Shown: positions 50,374 through 60,869, counted from the first letter of the stretch. The stretch: DNA of 64,000 bases from an uncultured Oscillospiraceae bacterium (GCA_934667815.1 CAKUMO010000006.1:1-64000); one strand, 5' to 3'. Notes: generated by a model from the letters alone, not told the origin. Numbers and translations are program-made.

Positions 50374-51561
50374 TTACAGAATGAATTGCTTCTTGCCGCT
50401 GACAAGGTCTTTCCACATCGGGGACATATTGCGCAGATATTCGACGATCTGCGGCGTTTCGGCCAGAATGTGGTCGATTTCGGCCTCGGTGTTCCACTCG
50501 CACAGGCTCAGACGCAGAGAGCCGTGCGCGACCTCATGCGGGCGGCCGATGGCCAGCAGCACATGGCTGGGATCAAGCGAACCGGACGTGCATGCGCTGC
50601 CGGAGGACGCGCAGATGCCCTTGGCATCCAGAAGCAGCAGCAGGCTCTCGCCCTCAATGCCCTCAAAACAGAAGCTTACGTTGCCGGGCAGACGGTTGAC
50701 CGGGTCGCCGTTGAGCGCACTGTGCGGAATTTGGGACAGACCTGCGATCAGCTTGTCCCGCAGCGCGGAGACCTTTTTCGCGTTTTCCTCCATGTGCCCG
50801 ACGGCCTCGTGCAGCGCAGCAGCCATGCCCATGATGGCGGGGAGATTCTCCGTGCCGGGGCGCTTGCCGCGCTCCTGTGCACCGCCCTCGATCAGATTCG
50901 TGAGCAGAATGCCCTTTCTGGCGTACAGGACGCCGGTGCCCTTCGGGCCGTGGAACTTGTGTGCCGAGAGAGACAGCAGGTCGATGTTCTGTGCCTGCAC
51001 GTCGATAGGCAGATGACCGGCAGCCTGCACCGCGTCGGTGTGGAACAGCACGCCGCGCTCACGGCAGACTGCACCGATCTCCGCAATGGGCAGAACGGAG
51101 CCGATTTCATTGTTGGCGTACATCACGGTGACCAGGCAGGTGTCCTCGCGGATGGCGTCCGCGACCTGCTGCGCGGTGACGGTGCCAATGCTGCCGACGG
51201 ACAGCAGTTCAACCTCAAAGCCCTCTTTTTCGAGCTTTTTCAGCGTGTGCAGCACCGCGTGATGCTCAAAGGCGGTGGAAACGATGTGCATTTTGCCCTT
51301 GCGCTGGCCGAGACGGGCGGCGGAAATGATGGCCTGATTGTCTGCCTCGCTGCCGCCGGAGGTGAAATAGATCTCGCGCGGCGAGGCATTTAAGTCGGCG
51401 GCAATGCTCTCGCGGGCGGTTTGGAGCGCTTCGGCGGCCCGCTGACCGGCCGAGTGCAGGCTGGAGGGATTGCCGTAGATTTCGTCCATATAAGGCAGCA
51501 TGGCTTCGATGGCTGTGCGGCTCATCTTGGTCGTGGCTGCATTGTCTGCATAAACCTGCAT
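50374..51561 (-). CDS. iscS: Cysteine desulfurase IscS/NifS
   Basis: A 395-residue PLP enzyme supplying sulfur for Fe-S assembly. It starts VYADNAATTKMS. The PLP lysine is in SLSAHKFHGPKGTG near 204, and the mobile catalytic cysteine is in SSGSACTSGSLDPSH near 326. The long loop places it in group I (IscS/NifS). It is preceded by iscR and followed by iscU. Confidence 0.94.
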   Translation of the reverse strand: MQVYADNAATTKMSRTAIEAMLPYMDEIYGNPSSLHSAGQRAAEALQTARESIAADLNASPREIYFTSGGSEADNQAIISAARLGQRKGKMHIVSTAFEHHAVLHTLKKLEKEGFEVELLSVGSIGTVTAQQVADAIREDTCLVTVMYANNEIGSVLPIAEIGAVCRERGVLFHTDAVQAAGHLPIDVQAQNIDLLSLSAHKFHGPKGTGVLYARKGILLTNLIEGGAQERGKRPGTENLPAIMGMAAALHEAVGHMEENAKKVSALRDKLIAGLSQIPHSALNGDPVNRLPGNVSFCFEGIEGESLLLLLDAKGICASSGSACTSGSLDPSHVLLAIGRPHEVAHGSLRLSLCEWNTEAEIDHILAETPQIVEYLRNMSPMWKDLVSGKKQFIL

Positions 51562-51636
51562 ATTGGATTCCTTCTTTCTATGGGATGCTCTGCGGGGCAG
51601 AGCTTGTAAAACATATTTATTTACTAGGTTGATTGA

Positions 51637-51665
51637 ATTATACTCCTAATTTCCTACTTTGTCAA
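51637..51665 (-). promoter_or_regulatory. Promoter of iscS-iscU
   Basis: The minus-strand TTGACA (51665-51660) and TATAAT (51642-51637) are 17 bases apart, a consensus promoter whose -35 overlaps the 3' end of iscR. TAGG (51625-51628) and CCTA (51645-51648) are mirror sequences across the -10 that could be an IscR site. Confidence 0.75.
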
Positions 51666-52092
51666 TAGGTTTTTCTGCATTCTCGCAGCTTTCACGCAGG
51701 AGATCGTCTAATGTGACGCTGTCGAGATAGTCGTTGATGAGCGCTTCGAGCTTGACCCACATGGACAGCGTCTCACATTTGCAGGCGCGCGGGCAGCAGT
51801 TCTCCTCGCCCTCAAGGCAGGAGACGGGCGCGAGGGAGCCTTCCGTCAGACGGACGATCTCGCCGGCCGTGTAGTCCTTCGGTGCGCGGCTCAGACGATA
51901 GCCGCCGCCCTTTCCGCGCAGACCCTCGACCATGCCGGCCTTGACGAGCACGGATACGATACTTTCCAGATATTTCTCGGAGATATTCTGGCTTTTTGCG
52001 ATCACGGGAAGCGCCAGAAAGCTGCCCGGTTCCGCCTGTGCAAGCTCCAGCATCACGCGCAGCGCGTAGCGCCCCTTTGTCGATACCAGCAT
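51646..52092 (-). CDS. iscR: Rrf2-family Fe-S regulator IscR
   Basis: A 148-residue winged-helix regulator starting MLVSTKGRYALRVMLELAQ. Three or more cysteines in CLEGEENCCPRACKCET (about 96-112) would ligate a [2Fe-2S] cluster. It probably senses Fe-S status and controls itself and iscSU. The start at 52092 follows AAGGTG and keeps the standard N-terminus. Confidence 0.88.
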   Translation of the reverse strand: MLVSTKGRYALRVMLELAQAEPGSFLALPVIAKSQNISEKYLESIVSVLVKAGMVEGLRGKGGGYRLSRAPKDYTAGEIVRLTEGSLAPVSCLEGEENCCPRACKCETLSMWVKLEALINDYLDSVTLDDLLRESCENAEKPIDKVGN

Positions 52093-52116
52093 AATAACAC
52101 CTTCCTTCATAAACAT

Positions 52117-52145
52117 AGTATACCACTTGGTTTTACAAATAGCAA
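52117..52145 (-). promoter_or_regulatory. Promoter of iscR
   Basis: The minus-strand TTGCTA (52145-52140) and TATACT (52122-52117) are 17 bases apart. The -35 lies next to the glyA terminator stem. Confidence 0.65.
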
Positions 52146-52176
52146 GAAAAATCCGCTGTAAAACAGCGGATTTTTC
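52146..52176 (-). terminator. Terminator of glyA
   Basis: GAAAAATCCGCTG (52146-52158) and CAGCGGATTTTTC (52164-52176) form a perfect 13-bp stem with a T5 run, 4 bases after the glyA stop. Confidence 0.85.
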
Positions 52177-52180
52177 TGTT

Positions 52181-53428
52181 TCAATAGAGCGGGTATTTCT
52201 CCGTCAACTCCGCGACGGCAGCGCGAACCCTGGCCTGCGTGCCGTGGAAATCAGCGGCCGTGTCATAGATGCACTGCGCGATGACCTCCATGTCCTCGGG
52301 GCGGAAGCCGCGCGTCGTGACTGCCGGGGTGCCGATGCGCACGCCACTGGTGACGAAGGGGCGCTCCGGATCGTTGGGAATGGCGTTTTTGTTGACGGTG
52401 ATATAGTTTTCGTCCAGACGGGCCTGAAGCTCCGCGCCCGTGATGTGCAGCGGCCGCAGATCGGCCAGCATCAGGTGGTTGTCCGTGCCGCCGGAGACAA
52501 GGTCAAAGCCCTTTGCCAGCAGCGCGTTGGCCAATGCTTTGGCGTTTTCGACGATTCCGTGGGCATATTCCTTAAACTCCGGCTGCATGGCCTCGCGGAA
52601 GCAGACGGCCTTGGCCGCGATGACGTGCATCAGAGGGCCGCCCTGTGTGCCGGGAAACACGGCCGAGTTGATCTTTTTTGCAAATTCCTCTTTGCCCATG
52701 ATGATGCCGCCGCGCGGGCCGCGCAGCGTCTTGTGCGTGGTGGTGGTGACGATGTCGGCGTAGGGAACAGGACTTTCGTGCATGCCGCCTGCGACAAGAC
52801 CGGCGATATGCGCCATGTCCACCATCAAGAGAGCGCCGTTTGCATGCGCAATCTCGGCAAAGCGCTTGAAATCAATCGCACGCGGATAGGCCGACGCGCC
52901 AGCAACGATCAGCTTCGGGTGATGCTGCTTTGCCAGCCGTTCGACCTCGTCAAAGTCGATGCAGCCGGTCGCGGGATCGACACCGTAGGAGACGCTGTGA
53001 TAGACCTTGCCGGACTGGTTGGCGGGCGCACCGTGGGTCAGATGGCCGCCGTTTGCAAGGCTCATGCCCAAGATCGTGTCGCCGGGCTGCAAAAGCGCGG
53101 CATAGACCGCCAGATTGGCCTGCGCGCCGCTGTGCGGCTGCACGTTGACAAATTCCGCGCCGAACAGCGCCTTTGCGCGTTCGATGGCCAGCCGCTCAAC
53201 CTCATCGACGACCTCGCAGCCGCCGTAATAGCGTTTTCCGGGCAGACCCTCGGCGTATTTGTTTGTCAGGACGCTTCCCATGCATGCGATGACCGCCGGG
53301 GAGGCGATATTTTCCGATGCGATCAGCTCAATGTTGCGGCGCTGGCGTGCCAGCTCGCGGTTCATCAGGCCGCCGATCTCGGGGTCAAATTGCTGCACAA
53401 ATTCGATGGTAGGGCAAAGTTTTTCCAT
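52181..53428 (-). CDS. glyA: Serine hydroxymethyltransferase
   Basis: A 415-residue PLP enzyme interconverting serine and glycine with tetrahydrofolate. Seen are [12 protein letters not shown] near 34, [11 protein letters not shown] near 97, [11 protein letters not shown], the PLP lysine in [14 protein letters not shown] near 226, and the C-terminal [14 protein letters not shown]. The ATG at 53428 has GAGGAGAA upstream. Expression is governed by the tandem glycine riboswitch and terminator in its leader. Confidence 0.97.
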   Translation of the reverse strand: MEKLCPTIEFVQQFDPEIGGLMNRELARQRRNIELIASENIASPAVIACMGSVLTNKYAEGLPGKRYYGGCEVVDEVERLAIERAKALFGAEFVNVQPHSGAQANLAVYAALLQPGDTILGMSLANGGHLTHGAPANQSGKVYHSVSYGVDPATGCIDFDEVERLAKQHHPKLIVAGASAYPRAIDFKRFAEIAHANGALLMVDMAHIAGLVAGGMHESPVPYADIVTTTTHKTLRGPRGGIIMGKEEFAKKINSAVFPGTQGGPLMHVIAAKAVCFREAMQPEFKEYAHGIVENAKALANALLAKGFDLVSGGTDNHLMLADLRPLHITGAELQARLDENYITVNKNAIPNDPERPFVTSGVRIGTPAVTTRGFRPEDMEVIAQCIYDTAADFHGTQARVRAAVAELTEKYPLY

Positions 53429-53463
53429 GGTGTTCTCCTCTTTTTCCAAGATGTGCTGCAAAC

Positions 53464-53498
53464 AAAAAATGAGTGCAGCCAACTCCGGCGACACTCAT
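53464..53498 (-). terminator. Riboswitch expression-platform terminator
   Basis: On the minus strand ATGAGTG (53498-53492) and CACTCAT (53475-53469) form the outer stem, with a GCC/GGC inner part, followed by T6 to 53464. It lies between the aptamers and glyA. Confidence 0.75.
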
Positions 53499-53526
53499 AA
53501 CCTACAGATGCCTGCAAAAAGCAGGT

Positions 53527-53680
53527 CAGTCTCTGTCCTTTTGCCTGAGAGATTCGGCTTTCGCCTTGCACCTTCGGCACTCATAAATGAGATTCTCCAG
53601 AGATCCCTGAACGGCTCGGTCTCTTGACTCCTGAGAGCTTCACTCCTTCGGCATGCCTGCGGCAACTTTCCCGAACCGTC
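53527..53680 (-). ncRNA. Tandem glycine riboswitch
   Basis: Two gcvT-type aptamers in series on the minus strand. Aptamer 1 (about 53680-53611) has P1 ACGGTTCGG/CCGAGCCGT and the conserved GCCGAAGGAGTGAAGC and CTCTCAGG. Aptamer 2 (about 53610-53527) has GCCGAAGGTGCAAGGCGAAAGCC and CTCTCAGGCAAAAGGACAGAG, almost exactly consensus. The aptamers are joined by the usual very short linker. It senses glycine, the product or substrate of GlyA, and acts through the terminator at 53464-53498. Confidence 0.95.
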
Positions 53681-53706
53681 TAAGCGGGATATTGATTTGT
53701 ATTTTT

Positions 53707-53734
53707 ATTATACCCGATTTTTGCGGAATTGCAA
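53707..53734 (-). promoter_or_regulatory. Promoter of the riboswitch-glyA transcript
   Basis: The minus-strand TTGCAA (53734-53729) and TATAAT (53712-53707) are 16 bases apart, about 25 bases before aptamer 1. Confidence 0.6.
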
Positions 53735-53831
53735 TCGTCACTTTCAATAATCTTGTATAAATATGAATGTACTGATTCTATGTTTTTTACAAAAAATGAG
53801 GGAAAAGCACGATTTTCCTACGCCCCTACCA

Positions 53832-53860
53832 TAGATTTTTTCGTGCGGCTATGTTATAGT
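53832..53860 (+). promoter_or_regulatory. Possible promoter of the rnf operon
   Basis: TAGATT (53832-53837) and TATAGT (53855-53860) are 17 bases apart, 46 bases before rnfC. The -35 is poor. The rest of 53740-53906 is AT-rich with no gene and no clear Rex-type operator. Confidence 0.4.
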
Positions 53861-53906
53861 TTATATATAGAATCATGAAAAACACATGGAATGAGGTGAC
53901 CGCGCT

Positions 53907-55229
53907 ATGTCGCGTTCGTTTTTTGGCGGTGTCCATCCGAAGGGCTGTAAGGAGCTTTCGCGCGAGGCGCCGCTGACGGTTTTTTCACCGAAATTCGTCA
54001 GCATCGCCATGTCTCAGCACATCGGCGCACCCTGTAAGCCGCTGGTCGAGGTTGGCCAGCATGTCACAGTGGGGCAGAAGGTGGGCGACGGCTCCGGGCT
54101 TTGCGCCCCGGTTCACGCCTCCGTATCCGGTACGGTCGTCGCCGTGGAGGAAAAGCCGCACCCGGGCGGCACGAACGTCCTGTCCGTCGTGATCGAAAAC
54201 GATGGGCGTGACGACCTGTGCCCGGACATTCATCCCCGTGATTCCGTCGTGGAGCTGGATGCGCAGGCGCTGATCGACATCATCCATTCCGCTGGTATCA
54301 CCGGCATGGGCGGCGCGGGCTTCCCGACGCACGTCAAGCTCTCCTCCGGCCTCGGCAAGGTGGATACTGTGATCGTCAACGGCGCGGAGTGTGAGCCGTA
54401 CATCACTGCCGACGACCGCCTGATGCGCGAAACACCGGAGCGTGTCATGGGCGGATTGCGGGTCATCCGCAAGATCCTGCAGCCTACGCGCACGGCCATC
54501 GGCATCGAGGCCAACAAGCCCGAGGCGCTCGCCGCAATGAGGGCCGCCCTTGATGAGGACGTGGAGCTGCTGGCGCTTCGTGTGCGCTACCCGCAGGGCG
54601 CGGAGAAGCAGCTCATTCAGTCCGTCACGGGGCGCTGTGTCCCGCCAGGCGGCCTGCCCGCCGCCGTCGGCTGCGCGGTGTTCAACGCCGCAACCTGCGC
54701 GGCGATCTATGACGCGGTCTATCAGGGAATGCCGCTCGTGCGCCGTGCCGTGACCGTGACCGGCTCGGCTGTCGCGCACCCGTCAAACTTTCTTGCGCCC
54801 ATCGGCACGTCGTTTGCCGAGCTGATCGAGGCCGCAGGCGGCTTTGCCTGTGCGCCGTATAAAATTCTCAACGGCGGCCCGATGATGGGTCTTGCGCAAT
54901 ATACGCTGGAGGCCATGACCATCAAGGGCTGCAACGCCGTCACCTGCCTGTCCGAAAAGGACCGGCGCAGAGAGGCCGCGCAGCACTGCATCCGCTGCGG
55001 CAAATGCGTGGAAAACTGCCCGATGCACCTGATGCCCGTGTTTATGCACAAAGCCTCCGCCGCAGGAAAGCTCGAGCGGCTGAAGGAGCTGAACGTCATG
55101 GACTGCATCGAATGCGGCTGCTGCGCCTACGGCTGCCCCGCCGGGATTCCGCTGGTGCAGAGCTTCCGCACGGCCAAACGCCTGCTGCGCGATGCGGCAG
55201 CGCGGGAAAAGGAGGCTGCGAACAAATGA
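53907..55229 (+). CDS. rnfC: Rnf complex subunit RnfC
   Basis: A 440-residue peripheral subunit that takes electrons at the NAD(H) site of the ferredoxin:NAD+ oxidoreductase. The NADH/FMN-binding region has GMGGAGFPTHVKLS near 133 and NGAECEPYITAD. Two [4Fe-4S] motifs follow: CIRCGKCVENCP near 362 and CIECGCCAYGCP near 401. First gene of rnfCDGEAB, with a GAGGTGA site. Its stop overlaps rnfD. Confidence 0.96.
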   Translation: MSRSFFGGVHPKGCKELSREAPLTVFSPKFVSIAMSQHIGAPCKPLVEVGQHVTVGQKVGDGSGLCAPVHASVSGTVVAVEEKPHPGGTNVLSVVIENDGRDDLCPDIHPRDSVVELDAQALIDIIHSAGITGMGGAGFPTHVKLSSGLGKVDTVIVNGAECEPYITADDRLMRETPERVMGGLRVIRKILQPTRTAIGIEANKPEALAAMRAALDEDVELLALRVRYPQGAEKQLIQSVTGRCVPPGGLPAAVGCAVFNAATCAAIYDAVYQGMPLVRRAVTVTGSAVAHPSNFLAPIGTSFAELIEAAGGFACAPYKILNGGPMMGLAQYTLEAMTIKGCNAVTCLSEKDRRREAAQHCIRCGKCVENCPMHLMPVFMHKASAAGKLERLKELNVMDCIECGCCAYGCPAGIPLVQSFRTAKRLLRDAAAREKEAANK

Positions 55230-56233
55230 AATTCATTCCCGGAACTTTGACGATCTCCTCCTCGCCGCACGCGCATTCGCCAAATTCCACGCGCCGGCTT
55301 ATGTTCGACGTGTGCCTTGCGCTCGTTCCGGCGTTGATCGCTGCGATCTGGTACTTCGGCTGGCGCTGTCTGACGGTCGTCATGGTCAGTGTCGCCGCCT
55401 GTGTGTTCTTTGAATGGGCGTACCGCAAGATCATGAAAAAAGAAAACGCCTGCGCCGACCTTTCGGCCGTCGTCACGGGCATCCTGCTGGCCTTTGTCTG
55501 CCCACCGACCATTCCGTACTGGGTCGTGATCCTCGGGGCGCTGTTCGCCATCGTGCTGGTCAAGCAGCTTTTTGGCGGCATTGGACAGAACATCGTCAAT
55601 CCTGCGCTTGCTGCGCGTGCTTTCCTGTTCAGTTGGCCGCTGTTCATGAATACGTGGATCCGCTCCGGCGTGCACCCTGCGGTATTCTCCAATCCCACGA
55701 GTGCCGCGCTCGACGGTCTGACCGCTGCGACGCCGCTGGCCTCCATGTCTGCGGGCAAGCTCCCGGCGGAGGACGCGCTCGATCTGTTCCTCGGGCAGAC
55801 AGGCGGCTGCATCGGCGAGGTGTGCACGGCGGCTCTGCTGCTCGGCGGCGTTTACCTGCTGCTGCGCCGCGTTATCACGCTGCGTATCCCCCTGAGCTAT
55901 CTCGGCACCGTTGCGGTGCTGGCCTTTGCGTTCCCGCTCGGCGGTGCGAACCGCCTGGATTGGATGCTCTGCCAGCTTCTCTCCGGCGGCCTGATGCTGG
56001 GCGCATTGTTCATGGCCACGGACTACACCACTTCGCCCGTCACGCATGCCGGCCAGATCGCCTACGGTGTGGGCTGCGGCATCCTGACGCTGCTGTTCCG
56101 CTATTTCGGCTCCTATCCCGAGGGCGTGACCTATGCGATCCTCATCATGAACTGCTGTGTCGGCTTCTTTGACAAAATGGGCATTCCCAAGCGTTTCGGC
56201 GCGGTAAAAAAGAAGGGTGGTGAGGCGGCATGA
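55226..56233 (+). CDS. rnfD: Rnf complex subunit RnfD
   Basis: A 335-residue membrane subunit with 9-10 helices that carries covalent FMN, probably on the threonine in DGLTAATPL near 175. GQNIVNPALAARAFLFSWP near 122 and FMATDYTTSPVTHAGQ near 264 are family signatures. Ion translocation (Na+ or H+) is attributed to this and neighbouring membrane subunits. The ATG at 55226 overlaps the rnfC stop. Confidence 0.95.
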   Translation: MKFIPGTLTISSSPHAHSPNSTRRLMFDVCLALVPALIAAIWYFGWRCLTVVMVSVAACVFFEWAYRKIMKKENACADLSAVVTGILLAFVCPPTIPYWVVILGALFAIVLVKQLFGGIGQNIVNPALAARAFLFSWPLFMNTWIRSGVHPAVFSNPTSAALDGLTAATPLASMSAGKLPAEDALDLFLGQTGGCIGEVCTAALLLGGVYLLLRRVITLRIPLSYLGTVAVLAFAFPLGGANRLDWMLCQLLSGGLMLGALFMATDYTTSPVTHAGQIAYGVGCGILTLLFRYFGSYPEGVTYAILIMNCCVGFFDKMGIPKRFGAVKKKGGEAA

Positions 56234-56772
56234 CGCAAAAGAAGGGCACCGCGGCCTACATCCTTCGGCTGACGCTGACGCTCTTTCTCATCAGTGCGGT
56301 CGTTGCGGGGCTGCTGGCACTGGTCAACCATGTGACTGCCGCTACCATCGCGGAAAAAACGGCGCAGAAGGCCGAGAGCGCAATGCGTCAGGTGCTCGTG
56401 GCCGATCATTATGAGCCGATGGTCATCCCCGAGGGAAGCGCGGTCACTGCCGCGTTCCGCGCGGACGACAAGGGCTACGTTGTGCGCGTGGCGCCGAACG
56501 GCTTTGGAGGCGCGATTGATATGATGGTCGGTGTTGGCACAGACGGCACAGTCACCGGCGTTGCCATTGTCAACCAGTCCGAAACGGCCTCTCTCGGCGC
56601 GAACTGCACGCGCGAGGATTTCCGGGAGCAATTTATCGGCGCGACCGGCGGACTGGCCGTCAGCAAGGACGGCGGCACGATCGATGCACTTACCGGTGCG
56701 ACCGTGACCTCGCGCGCCGTGACCGAGGGCGTCAACACTGCGCTGGAATTTGTGCAGGAGGTGCTGAAATGA
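56230..56772 (+). CDS. rnfG: Rnf complex subunit RnfG
   Basis: A 180-residue protein with one N-terminal membrane helix (about 14-36) and an extracytoplasmic FMN-binding domain. The flavinylation motif is LTGATVTS near 155-162, where the second Thr would hold FMN. It overlaps rnfD and rnfE by 4 bases. Confidence 0.94.
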   Translation: MTQKKGTAAYILRLTLTLFLISAVVAGLLALVNHVTAATIAEKTAQKAESAMRQVLVADHYEPMVIPEGSAVTAAFRADDKGYVVRVAPNGFGGAIDMMVGVGTDGTVTGVAIVNQSETASLGANCTREDFREQFIGATGGLAVSKDGGTIDALTGATVTSRAVTEGVNTALEFVQEVLK

Positions 56773-57410
56773 ACTTCAAAAAGCAATTCAAAGAGGGCCT
56801 TCTGACCAACAATCCCGTCGTCGGCCAGCTCCTCGGCATGTGCTCGACCATGGCCATTACGACGACGCTGTTCAATGGCATCGGCATGGGCCTGTCCGTG
56901 ACCATCATTCTCATTTGCTCGAATATCGCCATTTCCTTGCTGCGCAAGGTCATTCCGGATAAGATCCGCATCGCGGCCTATGTCGTTGTCATTGCGGGCT
57001 TTGTGACCATGGTCGATCTGCTGCTGCAAGCCTATGTCCCCGCATTGTCGGACAGCCTCGGTGTATTCATCCCGCTGATCGTCGTCAACTGCATCATCCT
57101 CGGCCGCGCGGAGGCATTTGCCTCGAAAAACGGCGTACTGGCTTCGGCAGTGGACGGCCTGACGCAGGGCATCGGCTACACGGTTGCGCTGGTGCTCATG
57201 TGCGTGATCCGCGAGCTGCTCGGCAGCGGTACGTTCGGCAAGGGCGTGCTCGGTGCGGACGGTATCCGCATCCTTCCGGAGCAGTATCCGGCGATGCTGC
57301 TTATTATGCCCGTCGGCGGCTTTTTGACGCTTGGCTGCCTGATCGCCTTTACGCAGTGGTTTAACCGTCGGCTTGCGCAGAAGGCCGCAGAAAAGGAGGC
57401 GGCGCAATGA
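56769..57410 (+). CDS. rnfE: Rnf complex subunit RnfE
   Basis: A 213-residue integral membrane subunit with six helices. It begins FKEGLLTNNPVVGQLLGMCSTMA. The region IPLIVVNCIILGRAEAFASKN near 98-118 contains the cysteine thought to help bind an intramembrane Fe-S cluster with RnfA. Paralogous to rnfA, which it overlaps by 4 bases. Confidence 0.95.
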   Translation: MNFKKQFKEGLLTNNPVVGQLLGMCSTMAITTTLFNGIGMGLSVTIILICSNIAISLLRKVIPDKIRIAAYVVVIAGFVTMVDLLLQAYVPALSDSLGVFIPLIVVNCIILGRAEAFASKNGVLASAVDGLTQGIGYTVALVLMCVIRELLGSGTFGKGVLGADGIRILPEQYPAMLLIMPVGGFLTLGCLIAFTQWFNRRLAQKAAEKEAAQ

Positions 57411-57997
57411 AGGTATTTCTCTCCCTTTTCACCATCGCGCTGAATGCAATTCTGGCGGAAAACTTCATTCTGGTCAAGTTTATGGGCATTTGCCCCTTTA
57501 TGGGCGTGTCCAAACGGGCGGATACCGCGCTGGGCATGGGCCTGGCCGTGACCTTCGTTATGGGTCTGGCCTCGGCCGCAACGTGGGCGGTCAACGCATT
57601 TCTGCTCGTGCCGCTGAAGCTCGAGTATATGCAGACGCTTGTGTTCATTCTGGTCATCGCCGCGCTGGTGCAGCTCGTGGAAATGTTCCTGCAAAAGTCC
57701 GTTCCGGCGCTTTATCAGGCGCTCGGCATTTATCTTCCGCTCATCACCACGAACTGCGCGGTGCTGGGCGTGGCACTGCTGAACATTCAAAAAAGCTACA
57801 ATTTCATCGAATCCCTGTTTTACGGTGTGACGGGCGGCATTGGCTTCACCGTGGCCATTCTGCTGTTCGCATCGGTGCGTGAGCGTCTGGAGGACTGCGA
57901 CTGCCCGAAGGCGTTCAAGGGTTTTCCCATTGCATTGATTGCCGCAGGTCTGCTGGCGCTGTCCTTCATGGGCTTCTCCGGCTTCAAGGTCTTTTGA
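57407..57997 (+). CDS. rnfA: Rnf complex subunit RnfA
   Basis: A 196-residue, six-helix membrane subunit. ILAENFILVKFMGICPFMGVSKR near 14-36 and LGIYLPLITTNCAVLGVALLN near 106-126 are the RnfA/NqrE signatures with the paired cysteines of the membrane Fe-S site. Confidence 0.96.
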   Translation: MKVFLSLFTIALNAILAENFILVKFMGICPFMGVSKRADTALGMGLAVTFVMGLASAATWAVNAFLLVPLKLEYMQTLVFILVIAALVQLVEMFLQKSVPALYQALGIYLPLITTNCAVLGVALLNIQKSYNFIESLFYGVTGGIGFTVAILLFASVRERLEDCDCPKAFKGFPIALIAAGLLALSFMGFSGFKVF

Positions 57998-58013
57998 GTA
58001 GGGAGGCGGCGAG

Positions 58014-58841
58014 ATGAAAGAAGTTTTATATGCCGTTTTGGTTCTCGGCATCATGGGTGCGCTCTTTGGCGCGGTGTTGGCGGTAGCCTCGAAGGTCTTT
58101 GCGGTCAAAGTGGATGAACGTCTGCCCAAGCTGACCGAGGCGCTGCCCGGCGCGAACTGCGGCGGCTGCGGCTTCGCGGGCTGCGGCGCGTATGCGCAGG
58201 CCGTGCTCGACGGCAAGGCGCCCATCGGCCTTTGTGCAGCGGGCGGCGCGGAGGCAGCGAAGAAAATGTCCGAGGTCATGGGCGTGCAGCCCGTCGAGGT
58301 GGAAAAAACCGTCGCTATGGTTAAATGCCGCGGCAAGAATCATTTGGCCAAGGGACGCTATGACGGCATTGCCGACTGCCGCTCGGCGGTGTTTGTGACC
58401 GGCAACGGCCCGGCGGCTTGCCCGTCCGGCTGTCTCGGCTTCGGCACCTGCGTTTCGGTCTGCAAATTCGACGCAATCCACGTCGTGGACGGCGTGGCCC
58501 GTGTGGACGCGGACAAATGCACGGGCTGCATGCAGTGCGTGCAGATCTGCCCACGCAAGGTCATCGTTCCGGTATCATATCATGCGGACATCATCGTCGC
58601 CTGTTCCAACCACGAGCGCGGCGCGATCACGCGTAAGGTTTGTGACGTTGGCTGCGTCGGCTGCCACCTGTGCGAACGCCAATGTGATTTTGATGCCATC
58701 CATGTTGTGCGGAATCTCGCGGTCATCAACTATCAGAAATGCGTCTCCTGCGGCCGCTGCGCGGCGGTCTGCCCGCGCCATCTGATTTCCGATTCCAATT
58801 TACGCACTGATATGGACGCCGTCCCGGCGATGCAGAGGTAA
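58014..58841 (+). CDS. rnfB: Rnf complex subunit RnfB
   Basis: A 275-residue ferredoxin-accepting subunit. One N-terminal membrane helix (about 5-25) is followed by the 4Fe-4S motif CGGCGFAGCGAYAQA (about 47-62). Further cysteine clusters follow: CLGFGTCVSVC, CTGCMQCVQICP, CVGCHLCERQC and CVSCGRCAAVCP. Start is ATG 58014 with GGGAGGCGG upstream, 16 bases after rnfA. It is the last Rnf gene, the usual clostridial order CDGEAB. Confidence 0.95.
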   Translation: MKEVLYAVLVLGIMGALFGAVLAVASKVFAVKVDERLPKLTEALPGANCGGCGFAGCGAYAQAVLDGKAPIGLCAAGGAEAAKKMSEVMGVQPVEVEKTVAMVKCRGKNHLAKGRYDGIADCRSAVFVTGNGPAACPSGCLGFGTCVSVCKFDAIHVVDGVARVDADKCTGCMQCVQICPRKVIVPVSYHADIIVACSNHERGAITRKVCDVGCVGCHLCERQCDFDAIHVVRNLAVINYQKCVSCGRCAAVCPRHLISDSNLRTDMDAVPAMQR

Positions 58842-58844
58842 GCC

Positions 58845-59372
58845 ATGGCGCATTCCATTCTGACGCTGCGACGCGAATTGTGTGGAAGCATTCTCGATGT
58901 TGGCGGCGGAGGCGAGGGCATCATCGGACGGCTCTATCCGGAACAGGTCATTGCAATCGACAACTGCCCGGAAGAGTTGGAAGAAGCGCACGGCAATTTT
59001 GACTTGCGCCTGATGGATGCGGCGCAGCTGCAATTCGAAGCTGCCTCCTTTGATCACGTTACGTTCTTTTTCTCTCTGATGTATATGCGAGAAGATGAGC
59101 AAAGAAAAGCCATCGCGGAGGCCGCGCGGGTCTTGAAGCCGGGCGGAAAGCTGCATCTCTGGGACTGCGTCATTCCTGTGGCTTATCCCGAGCCTTTTTG
59201 CATTGATCTTGAGATCCGCCTGCCGGAGGAAACCGTCACAACGACCTATGGAATCGTTCGGCTGGGCACGCAGGAGGAGGCCGCAATTCAAAAGCTCTGC
59301 CTTGCGGCCGGGCTTCGTACACTGACGCAGGAATTCTGCGACGGGTATTTCTTTTTGCAGTTCGAAAAATAG
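58845..59372 (+). CDS. Class I SAM-dependent methyltransferase
   Basis: A 175-residue protein with SAM motif I ILDVGGGGEGIIG (about 16-28), an acidic ribose ligand in VIAIDNCPEE, LMDAAQLQFEAASFDHV (motif II/III) and VLKPGGKLHLWD (post-III). It belongs to the UbiE/Methyltransf_11 type. It follows rnfB by 3 bases and is probably co-transcribed. The substrate is unknown, and a link to Rnf maturation would be speculative. Confidence 0.82.
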   Translation: MAHSILTLRRELCGSILDVGGGGEGIIGRLYPEQVIAIDNCPEELEEAHGNFDLRLMDAAQLQFEAASFDHVTFFFSLMYMREDEQRKAIAEAARVLKPGGKLHLWDCVIPVAYPEPFCIDLEIRLPEETVTTTYGIVRLGTQEEAAIQKLCLAAGLRTLTQEFCDGYFFLQFEK

Positions 59373-59375
59373 GAC

Positions 59376-59423
59376 AGAAAGCCCCCACCTGCTGGTAAAT
59401 TCTTCAGCAGATGGGGGCTTTCT
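59376..59423. terminator. Bidirectional terminator between rnf and gdh regions
   Basis: AGAAAGCCCCCA (59376-59387) and CTGCTG (59389-59394) pair with CAGCAG (59405-59410) and TGGGGGCTTTCT (59412-59423), with one C/A mismatch. It ends one base before the gdhA stop. Confidence 0.85.
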
Positions 59424-59424
59424 C

Positions 59425-60837
<1,413 letters not shown>

Positions 60838-60869
60838 CTAGAATCAAATTCAAGAACAATTATGCAGGA

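Noticed and set aside
52127..53500. Long plus-strand frame through glyA
   Set aside because: Covers glyA and its riboswitch in antisense. The translation shows no domain.
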